From NCBI RefSeq assembly GCF_003852895.1, contig NZ_QUSW01000012.1:29268-93267 (forward strand): DNA of 64,000 nucleotides. The letters are read 5' to 3'. The first letter of the stretch is position 1; every line of letters begins with the position of its first letter. The notes below the pieces were generated by a model. That model saw nothing but the letters and a program-made list of their open reading frames with translations, did no database searches and had not been told where the DNA came from. The translations under genes and the position numbers were made by a program. Source of the DNA: Rhizobacter terrae (GTDB lineage Bacteria > Pseudomonadota > Gammaproteobacteria > Burkholderiales > Burkholderiaceae_C). Shown here piece by piece: positions 1-9,843 of this stretch.

Positions 1-1
1 C

Positions 2-769
2 AGCCGCGGCCGCTTCCATGAAAAGCGCGGCAACGACTACCGCAGCGAGATGGTGGAGATGCACATCTCCGAGATCGGCTTCTGCAGCGGGCACAGCGCC
101 TCGGGCATCCACATCAACGCGCGCGGCGAGACCTCGGTGAAGGGCTTGTATGCCGCCGGCGATTGCGCCAGCGTGCCGCACAACTACATGCTGGGCGCGT
201 TCGTGTACGGCAAGCATTGCGGGATCAATGCAGCAGCCTATTGCGACGAGACGGCACACGCGGCCATCGACACCGAGGCGCAGGCCGCAGAAGCCCTGCG
301 CATCCAGGCGCCCCTGCAGCGCGAGGGCGGCCTCACGCCCTGGCAGGTCGAATACAAGACGCGCCGCCTGGTCAACGACTACCTGCAGCCGCCCAAGATC
401 ACGCGCAAGTACCACATCGGGCTCAAGCGCTTCGAGGAGATCCGCGAAGACATGCAGCACATGAGCGCGGCCAACCCGCACGAGCTGATGCGCGCCATGG
501 AGGCCACGTCCATCCTCGACTGCGCGGAGATGGCGGCGCACGCCTCGCTGTACCGCACCGAGAGCCGCTGGGGCCTGTACCACAGCCGCGTCGACCACCC
601 CGAGCGCGACGACGCCAACTGGTTCTGCCACACGCTGCTCAGCCGCGACGCGCAAGGCCGCATCGGCATGCGCAAGAAAGACATCGAGCCCTACATCGTG
701 CCGGTGGACGAAGAAGAACGCACCGCCTACCAGCGCCTGCGCGTGGCGCGCACCGCCGAAGCCGCCTGA
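2..769 (+). CDS. AprA/FrdA-type FAD flavoprotein, C-terminal part (5' end outside window)
   Basis: The open frame runs in from the left edge, so only the last 255 residues are visible. They hold the end of an FAD-binding fold (GLYAAGDCA, the usual second FAD contact of fumarate reductase/succinate dehydrogenase/APS reductase alpha subunits) and a helical C-terminal domain with ESRWGLYH followed by an NWFCH segment, which resembles the C-terminal domain of adenylylsulfate reductase AprA and its relatives. A 15-bp gap with a Shine-Dalgarno separates it from a ferredoxin with AprB-like cysteine spacing, so the two probably form a flavoprotein-ferredoxin pair in the cytoplasm. Inference: a redox enzyme acting on a sulfur-containing or other small anion. 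True AprA is not claimed, because the N-terminal half and the APS-site residues cannot be seen. Confidence 0.85.
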   Translation, partial: SRGRFHEKRGNDYRSEMVEMHISEIGFCSGHSASGIHINARGETSVKGLYAAGDCASVPHNYMLGAFVYGKHCGINAAAYCDETAHAAIDTEAQAAEALRIQAPLQREGGLTPWQVEYKTRRLVNDYLQPPKITRKYHIGLKRFEEIREDMQHMSAANPHELMRAMEATSILDCAEMAAHASLYRTESRWGLYHSRVDHPERDDANWFCHTLLSRDAQGRIGMRKKDIEPYIVPVDEEERTAYQRLRVARTAEAA

Positions 770-784
770 CCCAAGGAGCATCCC

Positions 785-1018
785 ATGACCATTGCCCTCA
801 CCCCCACCCAGGTTCCGGTCGTCATCGACGAATCCAAGTGCATTGCCGACAAGGGCTGCACCGTGTGCGTGGACGTGTGCCCGCTGGACGTGCTGGCCAT
901 CGACCTGGTGAAGAACAAGGCCTTCATGAAGTTCGACGAGTGCTGGTATTGCCTGCCCTGCGAACAGGACTGCCCCACCGGCGCAGTGAAGGTCGAGATT
1001 CCCTACCTGCTGCGCTGA
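785..1018 (+). CDS. 2[4Fe-4S] ferredoxin, AprB-like
   Basis: This is a 77-residue protein with two cluster motifs. The first is C19-x5-C25-x2-C28-x3-C32-P and the second is C53-x2-C56-x2-C59-x3-C63-P. The widened spacing of the first motif and the CWYCLPCEQDC second motif resemble the beta subunit of APS reductase more than ordinary bacterial ferredoxins. The ATG is preceded by AAGGAG at 773-778. It sits between the flavoprotein and a HEAT-repeat gene in an operon and most likely passes electrons to or from the flavoprotein. It is a cytosolic electron carrier with no signal peptide. The long C-terminal tail of real AprB is missing. Confidence 0.9.
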   Translation: MTIALTPTQVPVVIDESKCIADKGCTVCVDVCPLDVLAIDLVKNKAFMKFDECWYCLPCEQDCPTGAVKVEIPYLLR

Positions 1019-1025
1019 GGTGGCC

Positions 1026-1973
1026 ATGACATCCACGCTTGCACAGCGGCTGGAAGCGGCCGACCCCACCGTGCGCCGCCTGGCCGTGATGGACCTGCCG
1101 TACAGCGACGAGGACGACATCGTGCCCTTGCTGCTGCCTCGCCTGCTGGACGGCGACGCGACGGTGCGCATCGAGGCGGTGAAGGCCCTGGAAGGCTTCG
1201 AGGAGCCGGAGGTGGTGCAGTCGCTCGCGCCCATGCTGCTCGACGAGGACGAAGGCGTGCGCCAGGCCGCGGCCGACGTGCTGGCCGAACTCAAGGAGAC
1301 GGCGTCCGCCGGGCCCTTGCTGCCGATGCTGCTGCGCGGCCCGTCGCAGGCGCGCGCGTCGGCGTTCCGTGCCATCCGTGCGCTGCGCTCGCCCGAGGCC
1401 TTCGAGCCGGCGATGCAGTCCTTGCGCGATCCGGACGCCGCCGTGCGACGCGAGGCCGTGGGCGTGCTGGGCTACCTGAAGAACGCGGCGGCCGTCGGCG
1501 AACTGGCCGAGGTCGCGGCCAACGACCCCGACGCCGAAGTGCGCCGCATCGCCATCGGCGCCCTGGGCTACTCCAACACCGTGAGCGTGCTGCCTGCCCT
1601 GGTCCGCGCCCTGGCCGACGGCATGTGGATGGTGCGCGAGGAGGCCGCCCAGACCATCGGCAAGCTCAAGCTCGCTCCCGCGGTGGGCGAACTGGTGCGC
1701 GCCATGGCCGACGAGTACTGGCAGGTACGGGTCAAGGCCGCGCGCAGCCTGGGCTGGCTCAAGGCCGAGGCCGCCCTGCCCGCGCTGGTCACCTCCCTCA
1801 CGCATCCGGTGAGCAACCTGCGCAAGGAAGCCGTGATCGCGCTGGGCGAAATCGGCGACACGCGCGCCATCGCGCCGCTGGAGGCTTCGCTGGACGACCC
1901 GGACCCCGACGTGCGCAAGCTCGCGCGCCTGGCACTCACGTCGATCACCCTGGCAGGGAGGAAACCGGCATGA
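1026..1973 (+). CDS. HEAT-repeat protein
   Basis: The 315-residue protein is built almost entirely from about nine helical HEAT repeats of roughly 31 residues, each with the pattern D-P-D-x-x-V-R-x-x-A-x-x-x-L-G (for example DPDAAVRREAVGVLG and DPDAEVRRIAIGALG). Such alpha-solenoids usually act as scaffolds. In this operon it lies between two ferredoxins and after a flavoprotein, so a role in assembling or docking the redox complex is a reasonable guess. ATG at 1026 is preferred because GAGGTG lies just upstream; an in-frame GTG at 1020 would add two residues. Its stop overlaps the next start (ATGA), which indicates translational coupling. No catalytic motif was seen. Confidence 0.85.
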   Translation: MTSTLAQRLEAADPTVRRLAVMDLPYSDEDDIVPLLLPRLLDGDATVRIEAVKALEGFEEPEVVQSLAPMLLDEDEGVRQAAADVLAELKETASAGPLLPMLLRGPSQARASAFRAIRALRSPEAFEPAMQSLRDPDAAVRREAVGVLGYLKNAAAVGELAEVAANDPDAEVRRIAIGALGYSNTVSVLPALVRALADGMWMVREEAAQTIGKLKLAPAVGELVRAMADEYWQVRVKAARSLGWLKAEAALPALVTSLTHPVSNLRKEAVIALGEIGDTRAIAPLEASLDDPDPDVRKLARLALTSITLAGRKPA

Positions 1974-2299
1974 CCTTCGTCGTCACCGAAGCCTGCATCC
2001 GCTGCAAGTACACCGACTGCGTGAGCGTGTGCCCCGTGGACTGCTTCCACGAGGGGCCCAACTTCCTCGCCATCGATCCGCAGGCCTGCATCGACTGCGC
2101 CGTGTGCGTTCCGGAATGCCCGGTGAACGCCATCGTGGCCGACCATGAGCTGGCGCCCGAACAGCAGCACTTCCTTCAACTCAACGCCACGCTGGCCGGC
2201 CAGTGGCCCGTCATCAACGCCGCACGTGAACCGCTGCCCGATGCCGAGCAGTGGGCCGGCGTGACCTCCAAGCTGGACCACCTGGTCCAGCCTGCCTGA
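1970..2299 (+). CDS. fdxA: 7Fe ferredoxin (FdxA type)
   Basis: This 109-residue protein has the cysteine pattern of Azotobacter ferredoxin I shifted by one residue: C9, C12, C17, C21, C25, then C40, C43, C46, C50. By homology, C9, C17 and C50 hold a [3Fe-4S] cluster and C21, C40, C43 and C46 hold a [4Fe-4S] cluster; C25 matches the free cysteine of FdI. The C-terminal extension of about 55 residues is typical of FdxA. It overlaps the HEAT gene by 4 bp. With the ferredoxin-NADP reductase at 6015-6791 it could connect NADPH to the flavoprotein. FdxA is often a housekeeping gene elsewhere; finding it inside this operon is what suggests a dedicated role. Confidence 0.92.
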   Translation: MTFVVTEACIRCKYTDCVSVCPVDCFHEGPNFLAIDPQACIDCAVCVPECPVNAIVADHELAPEQQHFLQLNATLAGQWPVINAAREPLPDAEQWAGVTSKLDHLVQPA

Positions 2300-2430
2300 A
2301 CCGGATTCGCCCTGCAGTCCTGCGAGCAGCCGCGCATGAACCCCCAGCGCACCACGACCGCCCGAAGGTGGCATCTGACTTGCAGTCCCGAGGAGACAAG
2401 ACGCTTCCCTCACATCACGGAGATTCGTTC

Positions 2431-3852
2431 ATGAAGCACATCGTCTTGCAGGCCTGCGCCGCCCTGTGCATGGCTGCGGCCTCGCCCGCATGGGCTGCCA
2501 AGCAGGAAGTCGTCATCGGCATCGGCACGCAGAACACCACCACCAACACCGTCACGGGCGGCGTGGTGCTCAAGGAGCTCAAGCTGATCGAGAAGTACCT
2601 GCCGCACACCGGCAAGTACAAGGACATCACCTTCAAGCTGGACTGGCAGAACTTCACCTCCGGCCCGCCCATCACCAACGGCATGATGGCCAAGAAGCTG
2701 CACATCGGGATGATGGGCGACTACCCCCTGCTGGTGAACGGCGCCACCGGCCAGGCACAGCCGGGCAACGAGACGCAGCTCGTGGCCGTGATCGCCTACA
2801 ACGCCTTCGGCTCGGGCAACGGCATCGTGGTGCACAAGGACTCGCCCTACTACCAGCTGAGCGACCTCAAGGGCAAGACGGTGTCGGTGCCCTTCGGCTC
2901 GGCCGCACACGGCATGGTGCTGCAGGCCCTGCAGTCGCGTGGCCTCAGCCCCGACACCTTCTTCAACCTGGTGAGCCAGAGCCCCGAGGTAGGCACGACC
3001 AACCTGCAGGAGAAGAAGATCGACGCGCACGCCGACTTCGTGCCGTTCTCCGACCTGCTGCCCTACCGCGGCTTCGCGCGAAAGATCTTCGATGGCGTGG
3101 AGACCAAGGTACCCACCTTCCACGGCGTGGTGGTGCGCAAGGACTTCGCCACCGAGTATCCCGAGGTGGTGGTGGCCTACATCAAGGCGCTGATCGAAGC
3201 CAACGGCTGGCTGCGCGCCAACCCCGCGGCCGCGGCGGCGAAGATCGAGGAGTGGACCCGGATCGAGAAGGAAGTGGCCTACCTCTACCTCGGCCCCGGC
3301 GGCATCCACACGCTGGACCCGAGCATCAAGCCGCGCTGGCTGGACACCATCCGCACCGGCCACGAGGTGCTCACGAAGATGAACCGTGTGAAGGGCCTGG
3401 ACATCAACGCCTGGGTCAACGAGACCTACCTGCGCGAGGCCTTCAAGGAACTCAAGCTCGACTACGACGCGCAGAAGCAGACGCTCGCGAACTACGACGT
3501 CGGCGGCACCGACCCCTTGTGCAAGACACCGATCTCGCGGCCCAAGGAGGCCGGCGAGGTGTGGATCGAGGGCGCGGGCATCACCGCGTACGCCTCGCCC
3601 ACCTGCACGCTGGCGGCCGTCCACAAGGCGCAGGCCGAGAACAAGAAGGTGCGCGTGGCCTACCTGGTGGACAAGGCGCTGGGCATCAAGCTTTTCGCCG
3701 ACAAGGCCTTCTTCGCACTGAACACCAGCGATCCGAAGAAGCCGCAGATCGTGCCCTTCCTGCTGAAGAAGGATGCCGAGGCGCACGCCGCGAGCATCGG
3801 CGGGCGGGTGGGCAGCTATTCCGATGCCCTGGCTGCGGCCGCGGGCCTGTGA
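2431..3852 (+). CDS. SsuA/TauA-type ABC substrate-binding protein with a NosL-like C-terminal extension
   Basis: The start is ATG 2431, giving 473 residues with a signal peptide cleaved after ASPAWAA (about residue 22). The first ~340 residues form an NMT1/SsuA-like periplasmic binding fold (GKTVSVPFGSAAHGMVL, then HGVVVRKDF). This is longer than the usual 310-330 residues. Residues ~365-473 add a second module that starts near a cysteine (PLCKTPIS) and resembles the NosL family (WIEGAGITAYASPTC, then VPFLLKKDAEAHAASIGG). NosL proteins are copper-binding chaperones; the equivalence is by eye and needs a profile search. It is followed 27 bp later by its permease. It is the likely specificity component for a sulfonate/nitrate-like substrate. 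Confidence 0.85.
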   Translation: MKHIVLQACAALCMAAASPAWAAKQEVVIGIGTQNTTTNTVTGGVVLKELKLIEKYLPHTGKYKDITFKLDWQNFTSGPPITNGMMAKKLHIGMMGDYPLLVNGATGQAQPGNETQLVAVIAYNAFGSGNGIVVHKDSPYYQLSDLKGKTVSVPFGSAAHGMVLQALQSRGLSPDTFFNLVSQSPEVGTTNLQEKKIDAHADFVPFSDLLPYRGFARKIFDGVETKVPTFHGVVVRKDFATEYPEVVVAYIKALIEANGWLRANPAAAAAKIEEWTRIEKEVAYLYLGPGGIHTLDPSIKPRWLDTIRTGHEVLTKMNRVKGLDINAWVNETYLREAFKELKLDYDAQKQTLANYDVGGTDPLCKTPISRPKEAGEVWIEGAGITAYASPTCTLAAVHKAQAENKKVRVAYLVDKALGIKLFADKAFFALNTSDPKKPQIVPFLLKKDAEAHAASIGGRVGSYSDALAAAAGL

Positions 3853-3879
3853 CCACGATGTGCCATGAGGGGAATGACC

Positions 3880-4835
3880 ATGTCGACCGCACCGCGCCGA
3901 TTGTTCGAGGAAGTCTCCGACCAGCACCCGCCGCCCGAATTGCCGGCCATCGCACTGGTGCGGGTGGAAGATGCACTGCGTCCGCCGGCAGCCGCACCAG
4001 CGCCTGAGGCCACCGAACCCGCGCGTGCATCGCGTGCCGTCCAGGCGCTGCGAGAGAACGGGCCGGGCATCGCCATGGGGGCCGCGTCGCTGCTGAGCAT
4101 GCTGGTCTTCTGGCACCTGGCCACCACGCACCGCTGGGACTTCTACATCCGCTTCACCAACATCCCCACCCCGCTGGACGTGCTGGACAAGGTGATGCAG
4201 GTCAACGCCAACGGCAAGTTCATCACCAACGTGGGCATGAGCCTGCGGCGCATCTTCCTCGGCTTCGCGGTGGCCACGCTGCTGGGCGTGGCCATGGGAC
4301 TGCTGATTGGCCGCTACCGCATCGCGCGCGGCCTGCTGTTCCCGGCGCTGGAGGCGTTGCGTCCCATCCCGGCCATCGCGTGGGTGCCCATCTCCATCAT
4401 GCTGTGGCCCGACAACGAGGTGAGCATCGTCTTCATCACCTTCATCGGCGCGTTCTTTCCCATCCTGCTCAACACGGTGAGCGGCGTGCAGGCAGTGGAC
4501 GGCGTGCTGCTGCGCGCCGGGCAGTGCCTGGGCGCGAAGGAGGCGCAGCTCATGTGGCACGTGGTGCTGCCAGGCGCGGCGCCGCAGATCTTCACCGGGC
4601 TGGCGGTGGGCATGGGCGTGGCGTGGGTGTCGCTCATCGCGGCGGAGATGATCTCCGGCCAGTTCGGCATCGGCTACTTCACCTGGGAGGCCTACTCGCT
4701 CATCTCCTACCCCGAGATCGTGCTGGGCATGATCACCATCGGCCTGCTGGGGCTGGCCTGCAGCGGGCTCATCCGCCTGGCGGGGCGCTCGCTGATGCCG
4801 TGGCTGGGCCTGGCCGGCCGTGCGGGAGGTGCGCG

Positions 4836-4839
<4 letters not shown>
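3880..4839 (+). CDS. ABC transporter permease, SsuC/TauC family
   Basis: This 319-residue inner-membrane protein has about six transmembrane segments after a ~60-residue cytoplasmic proline/alanine-rich N-terminus. The coupling-loop signature of binding-protein-dependent permeases is near residue 200-215 (GAKEAQLMWHVVLPGAAPQIFTGL, quoted here only by its ends GAKEAQ and PGAAPQIF). The start at 3880 follows AGGGGA at 3868-3873; in-frame ATGs at 3865 and 3874 are alternatives. The stop overlaps the ATPase start by 4 bp. It forms the channel for the preceding binding protein. Confidence 0.92.
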
Positions 4840-5692
<853 letters not shown>

Positions 5693-5696
<4 letters not shown>

Positions 5697-5992
5697 CGCC
5701 CTTCGACTTCCCGCAGGCCATCGTGGACCACCAGGGCAGCGGCGTGCTGGAGCTGACCTGGCAGGACGGCTCGGTCTCGCGGCTGCCGCATGCGGTGCTG
5801 CGGGCCTCGTGCAGATGCGCGGGATGCGAGCAGGCGCGACGGCACGGTGCACCGCCGCAGTCCGCCGGCGACGTGCGCATCGCGGGCATCGTTCCCGTCG
5901 GCGACAAGGGCCTGAACCTCGCGTTCAGCGACGGGCACGCCCGCGGCATCTACCCTTGGCCCTACCTGCACGACATCACGCAGTCCCTCTGA
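5693..5992 (+). CDS. DUF971 (gamma-butyrobetaine hydroxylase N-terminal-like) protein
   Basis: This 99-residue cytosolic protein matches the small DUF971 family: LELTWQDGSVSRLPHAVLR, a metal-binding-like CRCAGCEQ motif, and the closing GIYPWPYLHDI. The same fold forms the N-terminal zinc domain of gamma-butyrobetaine hydroxylases; stand-alone copies are often found near Fe-S or electron-transfer genes and are suspected of a role in Fe-S metabolism. Its start overlaps the ATPase stop by 4 bp. Its presence here supports Fe-S assembly or a redox accessory role, but the function is unknown. Confidence 0.88.
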
Positions 5993-6014
5993 GAAGCTCT
6001 GAGAAAGGCAAGGC

Positions 6015-6791
6015 ATGTCCAACCTCGGCACCGAACGCGTCCTGCACGTGCACCACTGGAACGACACCCTGTTCTCGTTCCGCACCACCCGCGACCCCGC
6101 GCTGCGATTCCGCAATGGCCACTTCGTCATGATCGGCCTGCCCGTGGACGGCAAGCCCCTGCTGCGCGCCTACAGCGTGGCCAGCGCCAACCACGACGAG
6201 CACCTCGAATTCTTCAGCATCAAGGTCGAGAACGGCCCCCTCACTTCGCGGCTGCAGCACCTCAAGCCCGGCGACGAGATCATCGTGGGCCGCAAGCCCG
6301 TGGGCACCCTGGTGCTCGATGACCTGCGCCCCGGCCGCAACCTGTACCTGCTGTCCACCGGCACCGGCCTGGCTCCCTTCATCAGCATCATCCAGGACCC
6401 CGAGACCTACGAGCGCTTCGAGAAGGTGGTGCTCGTGCACGGCGTGCGCCAGGTCGACGAGCTGGCCTATGCCGACTTCTTCCAGCACCAGTTGCCCGAG
6501 CATGAGTTCCTGGGCGAGATGCTCAAGGACAAGCTGATCTACTACCCCACCGTCACCCGCGAGCAGTTCCGCAACATGGGCCGGCTGACGGACCTGATCG
6601 AGTCGGGCAAGCTGTGCGCCGACATCGGCCTGCCGATGATCGACCCCGCCAGCGACCGCGTGATGATCTGCGGCAGCGAGGCCATGCTCAAGGACACCTG
6701 CAAGCTGCTGGATGCGCGTGGGTTCCAGATCAGCCCGCGCCAGGGTGAGCAAGGCGACTACGTGATTGAACGCGCCTTCGTCGAGAAGTAA
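6015..6791 (+). CDS. fpr: Ferredoxin-NADP(+) reductase
   Basis: The 258-residue flavoenzyme has the FAD-binding motif RAYSVAS (residues ~57-63), the dinucleotide-binding GTGLAPF motif and the C-terminal FVEK ending of bacterial subclass FPRs. It exchanges electrons between NADPH and ferredoxin or flavodoxin in the cytosol. It lies 22 bp after the DUF971 gene and 3 bp before a YeiH exporter. With two ferredoxins in the same operon it could be the electron entry point for the flavoprotein reaction, which would then run reductively, although a household Fpr used by other pathways cannot be excluded. Confidence 0.93.
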   Translation: MSNLGTERVLHVHHWNDTLFSFRTTRDPALRFRNGHFVMIGLPVDGKPLLRAYSVASANHDEHLEFFSIKVENGPLTSRLQHLKPGDEIIVGRKPVGTLVLDDLRPGRNLYLLSTGTGLAPFISIIQDPETYERFEKVVLVHGVRQVDELAYADFFQHQLPEHEFLGEMLKDKLIYYPTVTREQFRNMGRLTDLIESGKLCADIGLPMIDPASDRVMICGSEAMLKDTCKLLDARGFQISPRQGEQGDYVIERAFVEK

Positions 6792-6794
6792 GGC

Positions 6795-7817
6795 ATGCCC
6801 GGCGCCGCCCTCGCTGCCCGCGGCCTCGCGGCATGGTCCGCACTGGGCGCCCTGGTGCCGGGCGTGGCGCTGTGCGCGGTGATCGCCGCGGCCTCGGGCT
6901 TCGTCGCCGGACTGCACGGCGGGCCGCCACTGCTGTATGCCCTCTTCTTCGGTCTGTGCTTCCATTACCTGCATGACGATGAGCGCACGCGCACAGGCAT
7001 CGACTGGTGCTCGCGGACGCTGCTGCGCCTGGGCATCGCGCTCCTGGGGGCACGCATCACCGTGGCGCAGATGGCCACGCTGGGCTGGACGACGATGGCG
7101 ATCGTCGTGGCCGGCATTGCCGCCACCATCGCCGCCGGCCTCTTGCTCGCCCGGCTGCTGCGCCTGCCTGCCTCGCAGGGCATGCTGTCGGGCGGCGCCA
7201 CCGCCATCTGCGGTGCATCCGCGGCCCTGGCGCTGTCGGCCGTCCTGCCGCGCTCGCGCGAACAGGAACGCTTCACGCTCGTGGTGGTGGCCGGCGTCAC
7301 CACCTTGTCGACGCTGGCGATGCTCAGCTACCCGGCCATCGCGCGGGCCCTTTCGCTGCCTCCTGCCGCGGCCGGGCTCTTCCTGGGCGGGAGCATCCAC
7401 GACGTGGCCCAGGTGGTCGGCGCGGGCCACCTCATGGGCCCCGCGGTCGAGACGCAGGCCACGCTGGTGAAACTGCTGCGCATCTCCTTCCTCGCACCCG
7501 TGGTGGCCGTGGTGGCGCTGACCGCACGCTCGCGTGGCCTTGGCGACGGCACACGCACGCCGGTGCTTCCAGGCTTCCTGGTGGCCTTCGTCGCGCTCGT
7601 GGCGCTCAACTCGCTGGGCGGCATACCCGCCGCATGGCAGCCGCACGCGGCGGATGTGTCGCGTGCAGGCATCGTCGTGGCCATCGCTGCGCTGGGCATC
7701 AAGACCTCGCCGCGCGCGCTCATGCAGGCGGGCTGGAAAGCACTGGCCATGCTCGTGCTGGAAACGCTGTGGCTGGCCTCGCTGATGTGCATCGCAGCCT
7801 GGCTGCTGTCGCCATGA
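6795..7817 (+). CDS. YeiH/UPF0324 family putative sulfate/anion exporter
   Basis: This is a 340-residue, very hydrophobic inner-membrane protein with about ten predicted segments. Family signatures are LGIALLGARI, SGGATAICGASAALA and GGSIHDVAQVVGAG, all conserved in the YeiH/UPF0324 group, whose members are annotated as putative sulfate exporters and which often accompany taurine or sulfonate degradation genes. It starts 3 bp after the reductase stop. In the operon it could remove sulfite or sulfate released in the cytoplasm. Transport direction and substrate are inference. Confidence 0.88.
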   Translation: MPGAALAARGLAAWSALGALVPGVALCAVIAAASGFVAGLHGGPPLLYALFFGLCFHYLHDDERTRTGIDWCSRTLLRLGIALLGARITVAQMATLGWTTMAIVVAGIAATIAAGLLLARLLRLPASQGMLSGGATAICGASAALALSAVLPRSREQERFTLVVVAGVTTLSTLAMLSYPAIARALSLPPAAAGLFLGGSIHDVAQVVGAGHLMGPAVETQATLVKLLRISFLAPVVAVVALTARSRGLGDGTRTPVLPGFLVAFVALVALNSLGGIPAAWQPHAADVSRAGIVVAIAALGIKTSPRALMQAGWKALAMLVLETLWLASLMCIAAWLLSP

Positions 7818-7837
7818 AGCCCTGAAAGCCCTGCCTT

Positions 7838-7852
7838 TGTTGCGCCGCAACA
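7838..7852. repeat. Short inverted repeat after the YeiH gene
   Basis: TGTTGC-GCC-GCAACA is a perfect 6-bp dyad with a 3-nt centre. It lies 20 bp after the exporter stop and 37 bp before the hybrid kinase start. There is no T-tract, so it is a poor intrinsic terminator; it may be a weak RNA hairpin or a protein site. Confidence 0.4.
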
Positions 7853-7889
7853 TGCAAAGCGGCCCCGGCCCTTTGCTATCCTGAACCGC

Positions 7890-9842
7890 ATGAAGCGAAG
7901 TGCCTCCCCACCACCGGCTTCGCCTCCGGCGGAACCGCTGCGCCATTCGGAGGAACGATTCAGGCTCCTGGTGGAAAGCGTCCAGGACTACGCCATCTTC
8001 ATGATCGACCCCGAGGGCATCATCCAGACCTGGAATGCGGGCGCCCAGCGCCTGAAGGGCTACAACGCCGACGAGGTCATCGGCCAGAGCTTCGAGATCT
8101 TCTACCCCGGGGACGCCATCGAGCGCGGCTGGCCCAGGCAGGAGCTGGCGGAGGCCCGCAAAAACGGCCGCATCGAGGACGAAGGCTGGCGACTGCGCAA
8201 GGACGGCACGCGCTTCTGGGCCAGCGTGGTCATCACCGCCTTGCGAGGCCCCGAAGGCGACCTGCGCGGCTTTGCCAAGGTCACCCGCGACCTCACCGAG
8301 CGACGCGAACAGCAAGAGGCCCTGCGCCGCAGCGAGGAACAGCTGCGGCTGATGGTCGAGTCGGTCAAGGACTACGCGATCTTCATGCTCGACCCCACGG
8401 GCAACGTGGTGAGCTGGAATGCCGGTGCCCGGGCGATCAAGGGGTACACGTCGGCTGAGATCCTTGGCAAGAATTTCGCCATCTTCTTCACTGCCGCCGA
8501 CGCGGATGCAGGCAAGCCGCAGCGGGAGCTGGCCGACGCGCGGCTGCAGGGCCGCGTGGAGACCGAAGCGTGGCGGGTGCGCAAGGACGGCAGCGTGTTC
8601 TGGGCCCACGTGGTGATCACGCCGGTGGTGGACCACGAAGGCGTGCTGCGCGGCTATTCCAAGGTCACGCGCGACATGTCCGACCACCGGCGCCTGGTGG
8701 AGCTGGAGCACTCCAGCCAGCGCATGAACGAGTTCCTCGCCATGCTGGCCCACGAGCTGCGCAACCCCCTCGCGCCCATTCGCAATGCGGTGAGCATCCT
8801 GCAGGTGCACCCGCTGATGCCTGCGCAACTGGCGGGCACGAGCGACATCATCGACCGGCAGCTCGTGCACCTCACCCGGCTGGTCGACGACCTGCTGGAC
8901 ATCGCACGCATCTCCACCGGCAAGATCGTGCTGCGCCACGAAGCCCTGGACTTTCGCGAGGTCGTGCACGCGAGCATGGAGGCGACGCGCCCGCTGGCCG
9001 CCGCTCGGCGCCATCGCGTGCACCTGGACATGCCCGAGCAGCCGATCCGGATGACGGGCGACCACACGCGGCTGGTGCAGGCCTTGCAAAACCTGCTCAG
9101 CAACGCCGTGCGCTACACGCCTGCGGGTGGCGACATCAGCGTGCGGGTGCAGCTGGAAGGCCAGGCCGTCGTCACCTCCGTCACCGACACCGGCGTGGGC
9201 ATCGCGCCCGAAGCGCTGGAACGCATCTTCGAGCTCTTCGCGCAGGAAAGCGGCAAGCGCACGCCGGCTGAAGGCGGCCTGGGGATCGGGCTGAGCCTGG
9301 CCCGCTCGCTGGTGGAGCAGCACGGCGGGCTGCTGACCGCTGCGAGTGCCGGTCTCGGCCAGGGCAGCACCTTCACCATGCTGCTGCCGCTGCGCGTGCC
9401 CGGCAGCATGAACGGGCCGACCCACGCCCCCACCTCGCTGCCCAAGGCAGCCCGGCCGCTGAGGGCGCTGGTCATCGACGACAACCGCGACTCGGCCGAC
9501 ACCATGGTCTACGTGCTGCAGTTGCTGGGCCACGGCGCCCAGGCGGCCTACGGTGCGCAGCAAGGCCTGGCGGTCGCCGCGGAGATCGCGCCGCAGCTGG
9601 TCCTGCTGGACCTGAACATGCCCGACGGCAGCGGCTTCGAGGTGATGCGGCAACTGCGCGCCGCGATCGCGCATCCGGTCTACATCGCCGCCATGACCGG
9701 CTACGGCCAGAACAGCGACCGCGCGAGCACGCTGGCCGCCGGATTCGACATGCACCTCACCAAGCCGGTGGGCACGCTCGACCTGAACGACGCCTTGGCG
9801 GGCGCCACGCGCCTGCTGGACGAACCCGTCCCCGAGCATTGA
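7890..9842 (+). CDS. Cytosolic hybrid histidine kinase (PAS-PAS-HisKA-HATPase-REC)
   Basis: The 650-residue protein has two tandem, similar PAS domains (residues ~25-140 and ~150-265; both carry an SV-x-DYAIFM core and a following PAC motif), a HisKA dimerisation domain with the phospho-acceptor in AHELRNPL (~residue 288), a HATPase_c domain (N box NLLSNAVRYTP, G boxes DTGVGIAP and GLGIGLSLA) and a C-terminal receiver with phosphorylatable aspartate in LLDLNMPDG. No signal peptide or membrane span was seen, so it senses a cytosolic signal such as redox state or a ligand. It has no DNA-binding output domain, and no partner regulator lies next to it. Confidence 0.93.
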   Translation: MKRSASPPPASPPAEPLRHSEERFRLLVESVQDYAIFMIDPEGIIQTWNAGAQRLKGYNADEVIGQSFEIFYPGDAIERGWPRQELAEARKNGRIEDEGWRLRKDGTRFWASVVITALRGPEGDLRGFAKVTRDLTERREQQEALRRSEEQLRLMVESVKDYAIFMLDPTGNVVSWNAGARAIKGYTSAEILGKNFAIFFTAADADAGKPQRELADARLQGRVETEAWRVRKDGSVFWAHVVITPVVDHEGVLRGYSKVTRDMSDHRRLVELEHSSQRMNEFLAMLAHELRNPLAPIRNAVSILQVHPLMPAQLAGTSDIIDRQLVHLTRLVDDLLDIARISTGKIVLRHEALDFREVVHASMEATRPLAAARRHRVHLDMPEQPIRMTGDHTRLVQALQNLLSNAVRYTPAGGDISVRVQLEGQAVVTSVTDTGVGIAPEALERIFELFAQESGKRTPAEGGLGIGLSLARSLVEQHGGLLTAASAGLGQGSTFTMLLPLRVPGSMNGPTHAPTSLPKAARPLRALVIDDNRDSADTMVYVLQLLGHGAQAAYGAQQGLAVAAEIAPQLVLLDLNMPDGSGFEVMRQLRAAIAHPVYIAAMTGYGQNSDRASTLAAGFDMHLTKPVGTLDLNDALAGATRLLDEPVPEH

Positions 9843-9843
9843 G

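Noticed and set aside
5976..9839. A 1287-codon open frame on the - strand
   Set aside because: It lies antisense to three well-supported + genes (Fpr, YeiH, hybrid kinase) and its translation is low-complexity Arg/His/Ala/Gly. This is the usual mirror frame of high-GC coding DNA.
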